From NCBI RefSeq assembly GCF_013402915.1, contig NC_050721.1, forward strand, positions 1 through 64,000: a stretch of DNA of 64,000 nt, in the 5' to 3' direction. The notes beneath the pieces were generated by a model. The model made no database searches. It was given only the letters and a program-made list of their open reading frames with translations, and was not told the origin of the DNA. This DNA comes from Zygotorulaspora mrakii. Lineage: Eukaryota > Ascomycota > Saccharomycetes > Saccharomycetales > Saccharomycetaceae. This document shows positions 54,737 through 64,000 of the stretch, piece after piece; within the stretch, counting starts at the first letter, position 1, and each line of letters opens with the position of its first letter. The position numbers and the translations under genes were made by a program.

Positions 54737-55722
54737 TGATGCAATTATTAGTTAGCGTAACCTGTTCTAATCACACGCATTGTTACAAGAATATACGTTT
54801 GTAAAGAAAAGAAACATCAATAGAATCTTGCAGAGATTAAGTTGACCCGCAGTGATATCCAGCGTTTTGTTTTTCGCAATTTTCTCCCCAAATTGCAACT
54901 ATCCATGGTGGAGTTAAATTTAATTAAAGCAAATACAGATGCCTTAAAACGCCATATGATTATATCATATAACCCAGAGTACCGGCAGACTGTCTCAGAA
55001 CTGGCTTCGCCGAATCATACAACCTCTAAGTGTCATAATTTTTGGAGCAGGAATATGCAAAGAACCTCATTCAAAAGTAGTCAGCAAGGCGTCTTCAGTC
55101 ACATGCCATACTTCTAGTAGCGGAAGAAGATGCAACTTACAATAAACGCATACACCTCATACACTGCATACGCTGCATGCACTGTCGTTTTTGGCTCAAT
55201 GGATGCTGAAAATTTTCACCGCAATAATAGATGCTGTTATAATTCGATGAGGCGCATTTTTGGAATAATTAGAGATGACATTCTGTAACGTTCCCGTTTT
55301 TTATTATGTTATATAGAACGGGAACGAAGTTCCTAGACACATTTAGTGCATGAACTTGGGCTCACAAACGTGGCGTTAAAGCTTGTGTGCCTAAATCTTA
55401 GGGTTTCGATGCTTTTATTAATCTCAATATATTAGCCCAATATATTAGCTTAACTCTCTTAAAATTAATACTATAATAATATGATCCTTTTTGAAGGCAC
55501 AGTAACGGCAATCCTGCGCAACAGTCGTCCAAAGGTATTTCACCCAAAAGATAAGCATCCGGCAAATGGAACTTCTTTTACAATTTTGGAATCTTGATTC
55601 TCGCTTATCTCTTTCATTCTCAAATGACAATGAATATATAATTTTAGAAATCACCAACTTGTTTTACAAGGCTGTAATGACAGTCAGGACTGAAATCAGT
55701 GTGAGGTTTTCCTGAGAAAAGG
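54737..55722. other. 986-bp spacer before Zn2Cys6 gene
   Basis: No gene is seen. The plus frame 54,842-55,117 (91 codons, non-ATG start) has no features. ACGGGAACG-type sequence occurs twice near 55,290 and 55,318 as an imperfect inverted repeat (GTTCCCGTT / AACGGGAAC). Confidence 0.5.
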
Positions 55723-57798
55723 ATGACTGCTCTCAAGGAAGTTAACGGCAAACAAAAGAGGCGAAGAGGAAGAGTTCCTGATAGTGAACGGATTCGAAAA
55801 GCCGTAGCTTGTGAAGAGTGTAAAAGGCATAAATACAAGTGTGTAGGAGGAGTCCCTTGTAATAGATGTATTATAAAGGATGTCTCATGCAAACAAGAGC
55901 CACGGGTCCGCGTAAGCAAGGAAATTTTAACCACCACCGTTCAGCGGCTTTCCTATATGGAGGCTATCATCAAGGCCACCTTTCCCGGCGTTGAGACATC
56001 TGTCGAACAGATGAAGTTGAAGCTAGCAGAACTTACTGGAGATGCTAAAGCTCGGGAGTTGATTTCTCACATAGACTTTCGAAATATTCAGCTTTCAGAT
56101 GGAAATACGGTTCATACTTTCTATGAAGACGCCGGTTCAACATCAAGTTTTGTGGTTCGAGCTTGTGAGATAGTCTCCAATGCAACCGGAAAGGGACCAA
56201 CAAAGCCTGAGTCACCTGAGATGCAATATGATGTTAATCTCATCGACAAGAAGACAGGAAACATTACCAGCGAAGCATCTAATACATTTTCTGAGTTACT
56301 CAATGTAGCCTTATCCCGATTGCCACCGCTGGAGGAAGCACAAAAACTGATTGACATATTTATCTCTGTTTCTGGGAATAATACCTTTTTCTATTGTGAC
56401 AGCTCGTGGTTTAGATCAATTGTACGGCGCATATATTACAACAGATCAGAAATCGGATTGAAAGATATCAATCATGTGTGTCTTCTATACGTAGGACTCT
56501 GCATGGGTTCCACTTTCGCTTATGTCTGGAAAGATAAGGGTATTCAGCAAGAAAGGGAGAATAAAAGATTTCCTGGTCTGGAGTTCTACGAACATGCTCA
56601 ACTCTTGTTTCCGGCAGTGATCAACGACAGCTCTATGGAAACTGTACAGGTGTTCTTTCTGGCTGCCATGTATGTGCTTGCTGGACAGGAAATGGAGATG
56701 GCTTATAGTTATCTGGGGATTGCCTTGAGAGCAGCCATCGCGAATGGTATGCATAAGAAGTTCCCTTTCAAAGACCACTTTGAAAACAATGTGACAGAGG
56801 CTAGAAAAAGGCTGTTCTGGAGCATTTATACGATTGAGAGGCGTTCCAGTATAGCTCTCGGCCGTCCAGAGACTTTGCCCGTATCTGAAATTGATCTCGA
56901 TCTACCGTCTTACTGTGAGGCTTTGGATGAAAATTCAGAAAACGCGAATGTCACGTGTATGACTCTTATAATCACAGTGTCGCTTTTAACTATAAAGATA
57001 CATGATATGTGGTTTCGAAGAAAGGAACATGGGTTGAAATTTGCCACTATCATGGATTTATATCACAGTATAGACTCCTGGTGGAAACAAGTTCCCCCAG
57101 AGTTTGAGGTCAAATCGATGAAAATAGGGGATCCATCTTACAGAGGTGCAGTTCACGTGCATTTTGCATATAATTTAGCACAGATAACTCTCGGGCGGCC
57201 ATTTCTTTTGTTGAAGTTAAGAGATAGTAATTTTCCCGTCGATCTTGATGATGATATGAGCTCTTTCTCCAGTCGGATGGTTCTGTATTCGTACAACGCG
57301 GCCACGGAAATTGTCGAGACTCTTTTAAACCTGAGAGCCAACAATTTGCTTTCGTGTTATTCCTTCAATGATTATAACGCCTGTCACGGAGCTTCTTTTG
57401 TACTGGTGGTGTACTTGGCTCTTTGCCCATCTACAGAGGCACTACAACGACTCAACGAGTCTGTCAGTATTTTGCAGCAGATATCTCAGAGCTGCAAGTA
57501 CACTCAGAAAAGTACCAACGTGATATTGACCCTGAAAAGCATCGTTCAGCAAGGGCAAACATATCAGCGGTGGATTCACGAGGCAGTACTCGGCATCGGA
57601 GAAACCGCAGACCCTGATTTCAAACTAACAACAGACAACTATGAACTCCAAAACGATACATGGGGTAAATTGGACGCATCTCTTGGTGCCCTTACAGGAG
57701 AGGACTGGTTTTCCTCTCTTTTTTCTGACGGATCCTTTCCTTTGGAGTCGGATCATTTTCTTGATGATCTCTTTCAGAATAACGTGCCCGACAACTAG
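55723..57798 (+). CDS. Zn2Cys6 transcription factor with fungal regulator domain
   Basis: The intact protein of 691 residues has its zinc cluster at Cys30, 33, 40, 46, 49 and 56 (C-X2-C-X6-C-X5-C-X2-C-X6-C), flanked by basic QKRRRGR. A linker and dimerisation helix follow (VQRLSYMEAIIKATFPG). The fungal transcription factor domain covers about 190-480, with VQVFFLAAMYVLAGQEMEMAYSYLGIALRAA and ARKRLFWSIYTIERRSSIALGRP, the most conserved block of this family. The C-terminus is acidic and aromatic (DWFSSLFSDG), possibly an activation domain. It lies between CPS1 copy 2 and the carboxylesterase/DAL5 pair, and I infer that it may govern one or more of these. It is not a close copy of the regulator at 26,269. 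Confidence 0.92.
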   Translation: MTALKEVNGKQKRRRGRVPDSERIRKAVACEECKRHKYKCVGGVPCNRCIIKDVSCKQEPRVRVSKEILTTTVQRLSYMEAIIKATFPGVETSVEQMKLKLAELTGDAKARELISHIDFRNIQLSDGNTVHTFYEDAGSTSSFVVRACEIVSNATGKGPTKPESPEMQYDVNLIDKKTGNITSEASNTFSELLNVALSRLPPLEEAQKLIDIFISVSGNNTFFYCDSSWFRSIVRRIYYNRSEIGLKDINHVCLLYVGLCMGSTFAYVWKDKGIQQERENKRFPGLEFYEHAQLLFPAVINDSSMETVQVFFLAAMYVLAGQEMEMAYSYLGIALRAAIANGMHKKFPFKDHFENNVTEARKRLFWSIYTIERRSSIALGRPETLPVSEIDLDLPSYCEALDENSENANVTCMTLIITVSLLTIKIHDMWFRRKEHGLKFATIMDLYHSIDSWWKQVPPEFEVKSMKIGDPSYRGAVHVHFAYNLAQITLGRPFLLLKLRDSNFPVDLDDDMSSFSSRMVLYSYNAATEIVETLLNLRANNLLSCYSFNDYNACHGASFVLVVYLALCPSTEALQRLNESVSILQQISQSCKYTQKSTNVILTLKSIVQQGQTYQRWIHEAVLGIGETADPDFKLTTDNYELQNDTWGKLDASLGALTGEDWFSSLFSDGSFPLESDHFLDDLFQNNVPDN

Positions 57799-58209
57799 TA
57801 GGTTGCAGTGTTTAAGAGAATGCATTTGGAAAAGTGGTAGCTCTCATGCTGTTAGATTTTACAATTGTAAATAAGAAGAAACGTCTCACCTTTAGAGGTA
57901 CGAGCGCCTCCTTTTTGAATCATCGATAAGGTCTGCCTCAGAGGAATATATCGATAAAGTCGCACGCGCGAGAAAATCAATTATGAGACTTACTACCACA
58001 TCAAGCCGGATAATCAATGTTTTGTTTAAAAACAATTTAGATCTTCTTCAAACTTGAATCATTACCGCCAATATGCTCAAATCTAGTTGGTTGTTTATTT
58101 TCTCTATCACAAATATCTTTAATTTTTATGCCATGTTCTTTAGTACTACAAAAAGCATATTTAAAACTACATTTTTGCAAAAACCAGGTATTACGTGATA
58201 CATAATACT
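57799..58209. other. Convergent spacer, no gene
   Basis: This is the 3' flank shared by the regulator and the carboxylesterase. Open frames reaching into it from the esterase side are out of frame. Confidence 0.6.
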
Positions 58210-59823
58210 CTAGAGGCCCATCGATTTCGCCACTACACCACCTACTTTCAATCCCCAGTCCCAAGTGGAATCCTGCTCGACGGTTATAGACCCGTCAGCA
58301 TTAAACACTCTTAGTTGTTGTGGATCCGTGGTACCCCAGTCCGTCTTACCATGGCTAATCCATTCGCAATAAGGTTTAAGCCAGGACATATAGAATTGCT
58401 TCTCCTCTGGTATAATCCCATCAACATAATTATAAAACCACACACCCATGTCTCCGGCATGGGGCACAAGCATCTCGCGAGGCTCGTATTTGTCGAAGTA
58501 TGATCCTCTATATGCAATCCTGTATCTGTAGATTCTATCTGCGGGAACACCACCCTCAATCAGGCTGCGTACAAAAACTCTACTAGATGCATAGACCTGT
58601 AAGTCGCTGACAATTCTGCCGTACAGAAACCTAAGGTTTTCCAAGTGTTTCTCACTGTCATTGGTGCGCGGAAGGTCAGGATATAGTTCCAATAAAGCCT
58701 TTGTCACGGACCTTGGGTAATAGTTGTTTATTTGATTAAAAAGATCCTCGGTGCTTTTGGGCGGATTGGTTTTGGCATAGACAGCGTGTTCGTTGATAAC
58801 TTCTCCTATGATGAATGATCTTCCAGAGTCTTTCGCTTTCTTTCCAAAAGAGCCATTCAGTATATCCGCGAACAGGGTAGGTGAAATCATGTCGTTATCA
58901 GTGACACCTCTGAACGTGTGCAGATTAAGATCTAAGATTTTCTCCGCAAAAATTTGATATGGTATCGCACGCAAAGCGTTTAGCTTTGCAGCACCGGAAA
59001 GACCAGAATCAATGTCGAAGACTTCCAGCACCTCTTCAAACTGCTCCCGGCACTCCGTGACGTATTTTGGTTGAATAGCTAGTCCGTTGGAGATAAGTAA
59101 GGTCCTCTTTATGATCTGATTGATCTTAGGATGGTACATCTCATATGCCACCTGGAAAATAGACGAGTACGAGCCTGCGCTCACTCCTCCAAGGGTGATA
59201 TTCTCTTTATTACCCCCAAATTTGGGAATGTGCTCGTAAATCCACTCAAGTCCGAGACGCTGATCCCAAAACCCAAAGTTACTGTTCTCACTATCTTCAT
59301 CTAAGAGCTCTTGGCATGATAAAAATCCAAAAATATTAAGCCTATAACCTGGTGAAACAACAATGAATTTTTCTAGACTTTCCTCAGCTTGCAGGTCCTG
59401 GGGATCGCACTGGCGATAATGGAGGGGATTTCCAACCTGGAGCCATCCGCCGTGAATGAAATACAGCACAGGCCAGCCACCAATTGGTGGGCGGCCTGCA
59501 GGTATCCAAATGTTCAGGAAAAGGCAATCTTCATCAAATTTGAAATCCGGATTGCGCTTTCCACCTCTATTGTTGTAAAAGGGCTGAGGACAAATTGTTT
59601 TGTAGGAAGAGTAATCACCAGAATAATCGTAGTCGTGAGGCAAGGGTTGAGGTCTCCTCCATCTGAGATCACCTACCGGAGGCTGTGCGAACCTAATTCC
59701 AGTGTAGCGGTGGCACTTTTCCTTGGAGTTGGGGTCACAGATGGTCAATGCTTTCAAAGTGCCCAATCCGTCTATGTTGGTTGATGTGACTTTTGAGTTA
59801 GTAATTATTGGCGATTCGTACAT
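58210..59823 (-). CDS. Type-B carboxylesterase (cholinesterase family)
   Basis: The protein has 537 residues from the ATG at 59,823; the frame is open further to a TTG at 59,871 but an ATG start is preferred. Typical marks in order are the substrate-entry segment GIRFAQPPVGDLRWRRPQ, DEDCLFLNIWIP, the oxyanion loop FIHGGW (about residues 123-127), SPGYRLNIFGFL, and the nucleophile elbow GGVSAGS with Ser215. A later acidic segment (GEVINEHAVY) and PHAGDMGVWF with the likely catalytic His follow. There is no signal peptide or membrane segment, unlike secreted lipases of this family, so a cytosolic enzyme is likely. It hydrolyses esters of unknown nature. It is divergent from DAL5 copy 2, sharing a 514-bp promoter, which suggests joint control. 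Filamentous fungal esterases look closest, so transfer is possible. Confidence 0.88.
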   Translation of the reverse strand: MYESPIITNSKVTSTNIDGLGTLKALTICDPNSKEKCHRYTGIRFAQPPVGDLRWRRPQPLPHDYDYSGDYSSYKTICPQPFYNNRGGKRNPDFKFDEDCLFLNIWIPAGRPPIGGWPVLYFIHGGWLQVGNPLHYRQCDPQDLQAEESLEKFIVVSPGYRLNIFGFLSCQELLDEDSENSNFGFWDQRLGLEWIYEHIPKFGGNKENITLGGVSAGSYSSIFQVAYEMYHPKINQIIKRTLLISNGLAIQPKYVTECREQFEEVLEVFDIDSGLSGAAKLNALRAIPYQIFAEKILDLNLHTFRGVTDNDMISPTLFADILNGSFGKKAKDSGRSFIIGEVINEHAVYAKTNPPKSTEDLFNQINNYYPRSVTKALLELYPDLPRTNDSEKHLENLRFLYGRIVSDLQVYASSRVFVRSLIEGGVPADRIYRYRIAYRGSYFDKYEPREMLVPHAGDMGVWFYNYVDGIIPEEKQFYMSWLKPYCEWISHGKTDWGTTDPQQLRVFNADGSITVEQDSTWDWGLKVGGVVAKSMGL

Positions 59824-60337
59824 TTCTTTTGGTTGTTGATTACTATTATGAGGATTAACTTTTTTTTTCAAGAGAGTGCCAGGTGAAAATTGATAATCGA
59901 CATGTCGAGATATACAGTTTGAAGCGCCTGCCCAATATAAGCAAAATCACTTTCTGAATTGAGCTTTAAATGTATATTGATTATCTGCGATAGTTAATGG
60001 GTACACACCCGGATACTGGCTTGGTTGTTATCGTTCTTGCCAGGATTGATAAGCGGATATTTTTCCGATATCAAAATGCGGGCAGCTCGAAAAGAGAACG
60101 AGGCGAGACTGCCGCTTCCTATTTCGCGGGTAAACACCCTATCAAATTTAATCAATCTATTAACCACAGTAAATGCTTCAAGTAGTATCGCAATGATTCA
60201 TCGCTGAAAGACATATTTAAACGAAACCAGTTTTCTAACACTATCAGTTACCTCCTTACAAAAACATTCCATCTAGAATTAGCAGTGGCAAACTTGTTGT
60301 CTTCCAATAACTCGCGAAATACACTACACTATTTCGG
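59824..60337. promoter_or_regulatory. Shared esterase/DAL5 promoter with GATA cores
   Basis: The divergent 514-bp spacer contains GATAA at 59,892-59,896, TTATC at 59,981-59,985 and 60,028-60,032, and GATAAG at 60,048-60,053. The last three fall within 73 bp, about 290-360 bp before the DAL5 start. Nitrogen control is inferred. Confidence 0.5.
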
Positions 60338-61885
60338 ATGACGGAAGAAAAGAAAGAGAATTATAAAGTCGATGTTGAAGATGTTGAGCATGGTTCCTTG
60401 TCTCAAGAAGATGTCCCGTGTAGCTTACCGCAATTACTGGAGTCAGCAGATGCTGATGATGCATTCGAGTATGCAAAGAACCTTGACCAAGACACGGAAA
60501 TAGACCCAATTGCTGATAGAAAGCTCACATGGAAAGCTGATATGATAATCTTTCCGATGATGGCCTTAGTTTATGCGGCGCAATTTCTGGATAAAACCTC
60601 AATGTCGTATGCGGCGGTGATGGGATTGCGAACCGACCTCAATATGAGGGGTGACATGTACAGCTGGTCTGGAACCAGTTTTTATTTGGGATACTTAATA
60701 TTTGAGTATCCAGCTGCGTGGCTTCTGCAAAAGTACCCTTTAGCAAAGACCATGGCTATTTTTCTAATTCTTTGGGGGTTCGTTTTGACAATGACTTCCG
60801 TGGCTAACTATCCTGGGTATATTGCAATCAGAACTATTCTTGGTATGCTGGAATCTAGCTCCTCGATAGGTTTCATGCTTCTTACCTCCCAATACTATCA
60901 CCGCAAAGATCAAAGTGCAAGGACTGCATTTTGGGTGGCATGCAATGGTGTGGGGCAGATAATGGGTGGGTCAATGGCATACGGATTAGCCAAACGGGAA
61001 GCATCTTTGCCTCTTGCTGGTTGGAAATTGATTTTCATCATTTGCGGTGTCATTACCATTTTTCTGGGATTGCTGTTTTGGTTGGTTGTCCCAGACTCCC
61101 CATTTAAGGCTTGGTTTTTGAATGATGCAGAAAAAACGTTGATTGTTCATAGGTTGCGTAAAAATCAGCAAGGTGTCGGCAATCATACGTTTAAGAAATA
61201 TCAATTTATTGAAGCCTTCACTGATATCCGAACGTGGATCATGTTCTTCTCCTCTGTTGCTTTGAACATTCCAAATGGAGGTATTGGCACGTTTTCGTCA
61301 CTTCTTATTGCAGGTACTATGGGATACGGTGAGCTTATGACTTTACTCATGGGACTTCCAGCGGGTGCTTGTGAATTTGTAGGTTTGATACTATTTGGAG
61401 TCATATCTCCGTTTGTCAAAAATAGAATGGTGCTTGCATCCATATCGACCATTATTGCGCTGATTGGCTCTTGTTTGATGTCTTTTGCGGGGCCTCCGAA
61501 GGCCCAGCTGGCTGGTTACTATCTCATGATGGTTTCTCCAGGAGCCATGATCGTAATGTTCTCTATTGTGTCTTCAAATGTAGCAGGTTATACCAAAAAG
61601 ACGACTGTTGGTGCGATTTATTTGATTGGATATTGCGTAGGAAACCTTATTGGTCCTCAGACTTTCAAGGAGGAGGACTCTCCTGGTTACCGCCCAGCTA
61701 AAATCGTAATGGTAGCTTTTTATGTCGTAACTCTCGTCACGTTACCACTACTATATATCGTGAATCGCAGAGAAAACCGCAGGAGAGACAAATTGGCTGA
61801 AGAGGGAATGGTGCAACATCAAAAGAATTCAGAATTTGCTGATTTGACCGACAAAGAGAACTTAGAATTTAGATACGTTCTTTGA
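60338..61885 (+). CDS. DAL5: Allantoate/dipeptide-type permease, DAL5 family, copy 2
   Basis: This is an intact MFS protein of 515 residues. It shares with copy 1 and yeast Dal5 the helix-1 region FPMMALVYAAQFLDKTSMSYAAVMGLRTDLNM, GDMYSWSGTSFYLGYL, the central loop LRKNQQGVGNHTFKKYQFIEAF, NIPNGGIGTFSSLLIAG, the YTKKTTVGAIYLIGYCVGNLIGPQTF block, and the C-terminus EFADLTDKENLEFRYVL. Twelve membrane helices are expected in the plasma membrane. Substrates may be allantoate, related ureido acids, carboxylates or dipeptides. The helix-1 motif AQFLDKTS..YAAVMGLRTDLNM is closer to Dal5 than in copy 1, while copy 1 is closer elsewhere, so the copies are old paralogues rather than a recent duplication. 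Confidence 0.9.
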   Translation: MTEEKKENYKVDVEDVEHGSLSQEDVPCSLPQLLESADADDAFEYAKNLDQDTEIDPIADRKLTWKADMIIFPMMALVYAAQFLDKTSMSYAAVMGLRTDLNMRGDMYSWSGTSFYLGYLIFEYPAAWLLQKYPLAKTMAIFLILWGFVLTMTSVANYPGYIAIRTILGMLESSSSIGFMLLTSQYYHRKDQSARTAFWVACNGVGQIMGGSMAYGLAKREASLPLAGWKLIFIICGVITIFLGLLFWLVVPDSPFKAWFLNDAEKTLIVHRLRKNQQGVGNHTFKKYQFIEAFTDIRTWIMFFSSVALNIPNGGIGTFSSLLIAGTMGYGELMTLLMGLPAGACEFVGLILFGVISPFVKNRMVLASISTIIALIGSCLMSFAGPPKAQLAGYYLMMVSPGAMIVMFSIVSSNVAGYTKKTTVGAIYLIGYCVGNLIGPQTFKEEDSPGYRPAKIVMVAFYVVTLVTLPLLYIVNRRENRRRDKLAEEGMVQHQKNSEFADLTDKENLEFRYVL

Positions 61886-63189
61886 TTTTGTTTAACAAAA
61901 TTTTTGATTTATCTAGACATGTTTAATCTGAAAAATATCTTTTGTATGGCTGATTTCCGAGTTTCCCTACGAAATCAACTACATTCATATAACTGTTTTT
62001 TTAAGCGACATTCTGTTGACATCAACAGTTACTACGAACGCGTTGGTTCACACACCTGAAGAAAATGGATTATCGACCCCACTAGGAGTGAGCTGTTCGT
62101 GAAGAGACATTGTAAACATCGCAACATCGCACACGATAACTTGGAACGCTCAGTTGAACCAAATGTATGCGGCATTTCTTTATTTTTGATTTGAACTTTA
62201 ATTTTCCATTATCTAAGTGGAAACTCACATACTTCGAAGAGATCCACTGAAACTCAGCAAATAATATCTGGAAACCAACTTGTATTTTTAGATATATGAT
62301 CTCTAACTTCCTTAGGATTTCTTAGCGGTTTTCAATAATATCTGAGAGCGTGTTGTTTTTTTCCAGGCCTTTTGATTAGACTCTCTTTTTAGGCATGACT
62401 CACAAAACGCTGAGGTAATCGAGCAGTTGCGTGTGACGGTTCAAGTCTGGTCTGCAAAATGCGGCATGAACAATTCGATGTAGTCAAAAAACACTGACGT
62501 GCCATTCCGCCACTCATGTCATTTTTTACATAAACAAGAGGTAAAGAGTTACGAGACCTCTCTTTTAAAGACATAGCTACTATAATGAATGTGCAACTGA
62601 AGCCACTTTTTTAATTTTTACGTTTTCAGGAAGTGAAATTCTTCGTTCCTTATGAAGCGATGGCAACGCCCGAACTGCGGCGTTTTTCTAAACAATATCT
62701 ATAACCCCGTGGCGCGTTCCAACGCTGCAACGAAAAGCAAGTAGTCAATACGATGGTGGGTACACTGTAACGTGTGCATCGTCTCTCGTAATGGATCATT
62801 CACAGTCCAATGACGACCCTCAAATCTTAGGCTACTGCCAATTGTGTGAACGTAGCTTGGATGCACGTACATTTCCTATGTATTTATTGTTGCAATGAAC
62901 TGATCGAGTTAATACCAATCTACAGTATCTTAAACGAGCAATTAGAAAAGGCTGAAAATGTCTTTTAAGCCCGATCATTAAGACTTAGATATGTGCAGCA
63001 ATCAAGATAAGGAACGCCACTGTTCCTTGTGCCACATTCTTCAAGTAGTCTTTTGAGTCTATTCATGCTCATACCAGAACATGTATCTTATATTTAAATG
63101 AGATACCTTTATTCCTTATGTAACGCTGATAGCATTGTTGAGAACTCCCACAAAGAGCTTACCGGCAGCTGCATTAAATCTGGTTACTG
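61886..63189. other. 1.3-kb spacer with no recognisable gene
   Basis: It has AT-rich sequence, short frames only (for example 62,389-62,574 minus), and no RNA gene or repeat that I can see. It includes the promoter of the gene starting at 63,190. Confidence 0.55.
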
Positions 63190-64000
63190 ATGACAGAAAT
63201 CGACTTCGGTCAACCCCTTCCTAGCAACCTGGAGTATGCAGTTTCCTTTGGAATCCCTACATGGAGGACTGCACTTGGCTATGTGGAAAAAGACCCGATA
63301 GTAATAGAAAAAATGGCAACGGGATATCCCAGATATTTCCCCCAACCCCCTATTCAAAAGCTCTGTAAGTATTTCGTGAAAAAATTTGGAAAGAATTCTG
63401 AGGATTGTCGCCCTTTTCCTTCTCTCAAGGAGGCCGAGGAGTGCTTGATGTTTATAAAATCAGTCACGGGATCTGAGAGTACTGCCCATCTTGCGGTGGA
63501 CACCTTCAAGCTCGCGGATAATGAGAGTGCGAAATCTGGGGAAAACAACACATTGTGTATAAGAATAGCCGCTGTCTTGGCGGCGGGCGATGAATTCAAT
63601 CACGTTAAAGAGTACTGGAAATTAAGAGGTGAATGCGTATCTAGCCGCTTAGCAGATCTGCTCAGTAAGTCTTTTATGGAGACAGAGTCATTCTCAAGTC
63701 AAGTAAATCATGGGTTGGAAGAGAGGGTATTGTCTGCTCAGAGTTCTGGTGAAAACGCCAAAATATTAATAAAAAGAAGAATAGCAGACAATCATTTTAA
63801 CCCATTCGGCTCGGGAAAAAATAGTGCGGCCTTGGATGTTGAGAAAGTAGACCCTGAAAAAGTTGTGTATCTGGTGTCGAGTGGCATGTCTTCCATTTTC
63901 ACTGCTCGTAGGTTTCTGACTCATTGGGAAGAAAGCAGAGCATCCAAATATTCTTCGAGTCACGAAAATACTAGCAAGGACCAAAATACTTCTGTTTGCA
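63190..64000 (+). CDS. Cystathionine gamma-synthase-like protein (STR2/YLL058W/YML082W group), 5' part
   Basis: The gene starts at ATG 63,190 and runs off the window after 270 codons. The N-terminus MTEIDFGQPLPSNLEYAVSF followed by GIPTWRTALGYVEKDP and GYPRYFPQPPIQKLCKYF is characteristic of the large yeast Cys/Met metabolism PLP enzymes of the YLL058W/YML082W/STR2 type. Later VEKVDPEKVVYLVSSGMSSIFTARRFL begins the PLP domain; the Schiff-base Lys lies beyond the end. Str2 condenses O-acetylhomoserine or similar with cysteine; the function of YLL058W-type proteins is less certain. The gene is intact as far as it can be read and suggests that ordinary chromosomal content is beginning. Confidence 0.85.
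   Translation, partial: MTEIDFGQPLPSNLEYAVSFGIPTWRTALGYVEKDPIVIEKMATGYPRYFPQPPIQKLCKYFVKKFGKNSEDCRPFPSLKEAEECLMFIKSVTGSESTAHLAVDTFKLADNESAKSGENNTLCIRIAAVLAAGDEFNHVKEYWKLRGECVSSRLADLLSKSFMETESFSSQVNHGLEERVLSAQSSGENAKILIKRRIADNHFNPFGSGKNSAALDVEKVDPEKVVYLVSSGMSSIFTARRFLTHWEESRASKYSSSHENTSKDQNTSVC

Noticed and set aside
1..64000. tRNA, rRNA, CRISPR arrays and replication origins
   Set aside because: I looked for T-arm motifs (GTTCRANYC), spaced identical repeats and rRNA-like segments and found none that held up; yeast origins cannot be called by eye.

Overview
The window looks like the left end of a chromosome from a budding yeast of the family Saccharomycetaceae. Genes read in the standard code without visible introns, and many products match Saccharomyces/Kluyveromyces families (YHB1, DAL5, CPS1, YOR1, PHO5). 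Positions 1 to about 6.5 kb are almost free of G on the plus strand, with no believable gene. Purine/pyrimidine-biased DNA of this kind is known next to telomeres in Kluyveromyces lactis, so I infer that the telomere lies to the left. The genus cannot be fixed from sequence alone; a Kluyveromyces-, Lachancea- or Torulaspora-like yeast fits.

Layout. (1) 1-6.5 kb: C/T/A-rich distal block with short tandem repeats. (2) 7.5-21 kb: a graveyard holding fragments of a Y'-like telomeric helicase element, wrecks of an ATR1-type drug transporter, an alpha/beta hydrolase and an NCS1 uracil/uridine/allantoin-type permease, a fragment of a sugar-type transporter, and a 3.0-kb hAT DNA transposon whose terminal inverted repeats and near-perfect 8-bp target duplication are visible. 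The transposon sits inside the start of a Y'-like helicase gene. One gene, a bacterial-looking alpha/beta hydrolase (11,853-12,728), is intact. (3) 21.4-28 kb: an intact trio of CPS1-type carboxypeptidase S and DAL5-type permease sharing a promoter with GATA motifs, plus a Zn2Cys6 regulator. (4) 28.7-44.6 kb: a second, different dead hAT element, LTR-like repeats, a guanidinobutyrase/agmatinase-family pseudogene cut at the end of one such repeat, intact YHB1, a recently killed PHO5-type acid phosphatase, and a 3.4-kb degenerate Y'-like helicase. (5) 44.6-64 kb: intact genes - a YOR1-like ABC exporter, a VBA-like MFS transporter, an ACC deaminase, a second CPS1, a Zn2Cys6 regulator, a type-B carboxylesterase, a second DAL5-like permease, and the start of a cystathionine gamma-synthase-like gene.

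How the genes fit together. Two separated groups (21-28 kb and 49-62 kb) each combine carboxypeptidase S, a DAL5-family permease and a Zn2Cys6 regulator; the second adds ACC deaminase, which releases ammonia and 2-oxobutyrate from ACC, and a VBA-like transporter. Their promoters carry several GATAA/TTATC cores, the site of GATA-factor nitrogen catabolite control. I read this as a subtelomeric nitrogen-scavenging neighbourhood. Dead nitrogen genes (NCS1 permease, guanidinobutyrase family) lie in the distal part, and decay tends to increase toward the telomere, although YHB1 stands intact among wrecks. All family assignments are from reading translations by eye; no search was run.
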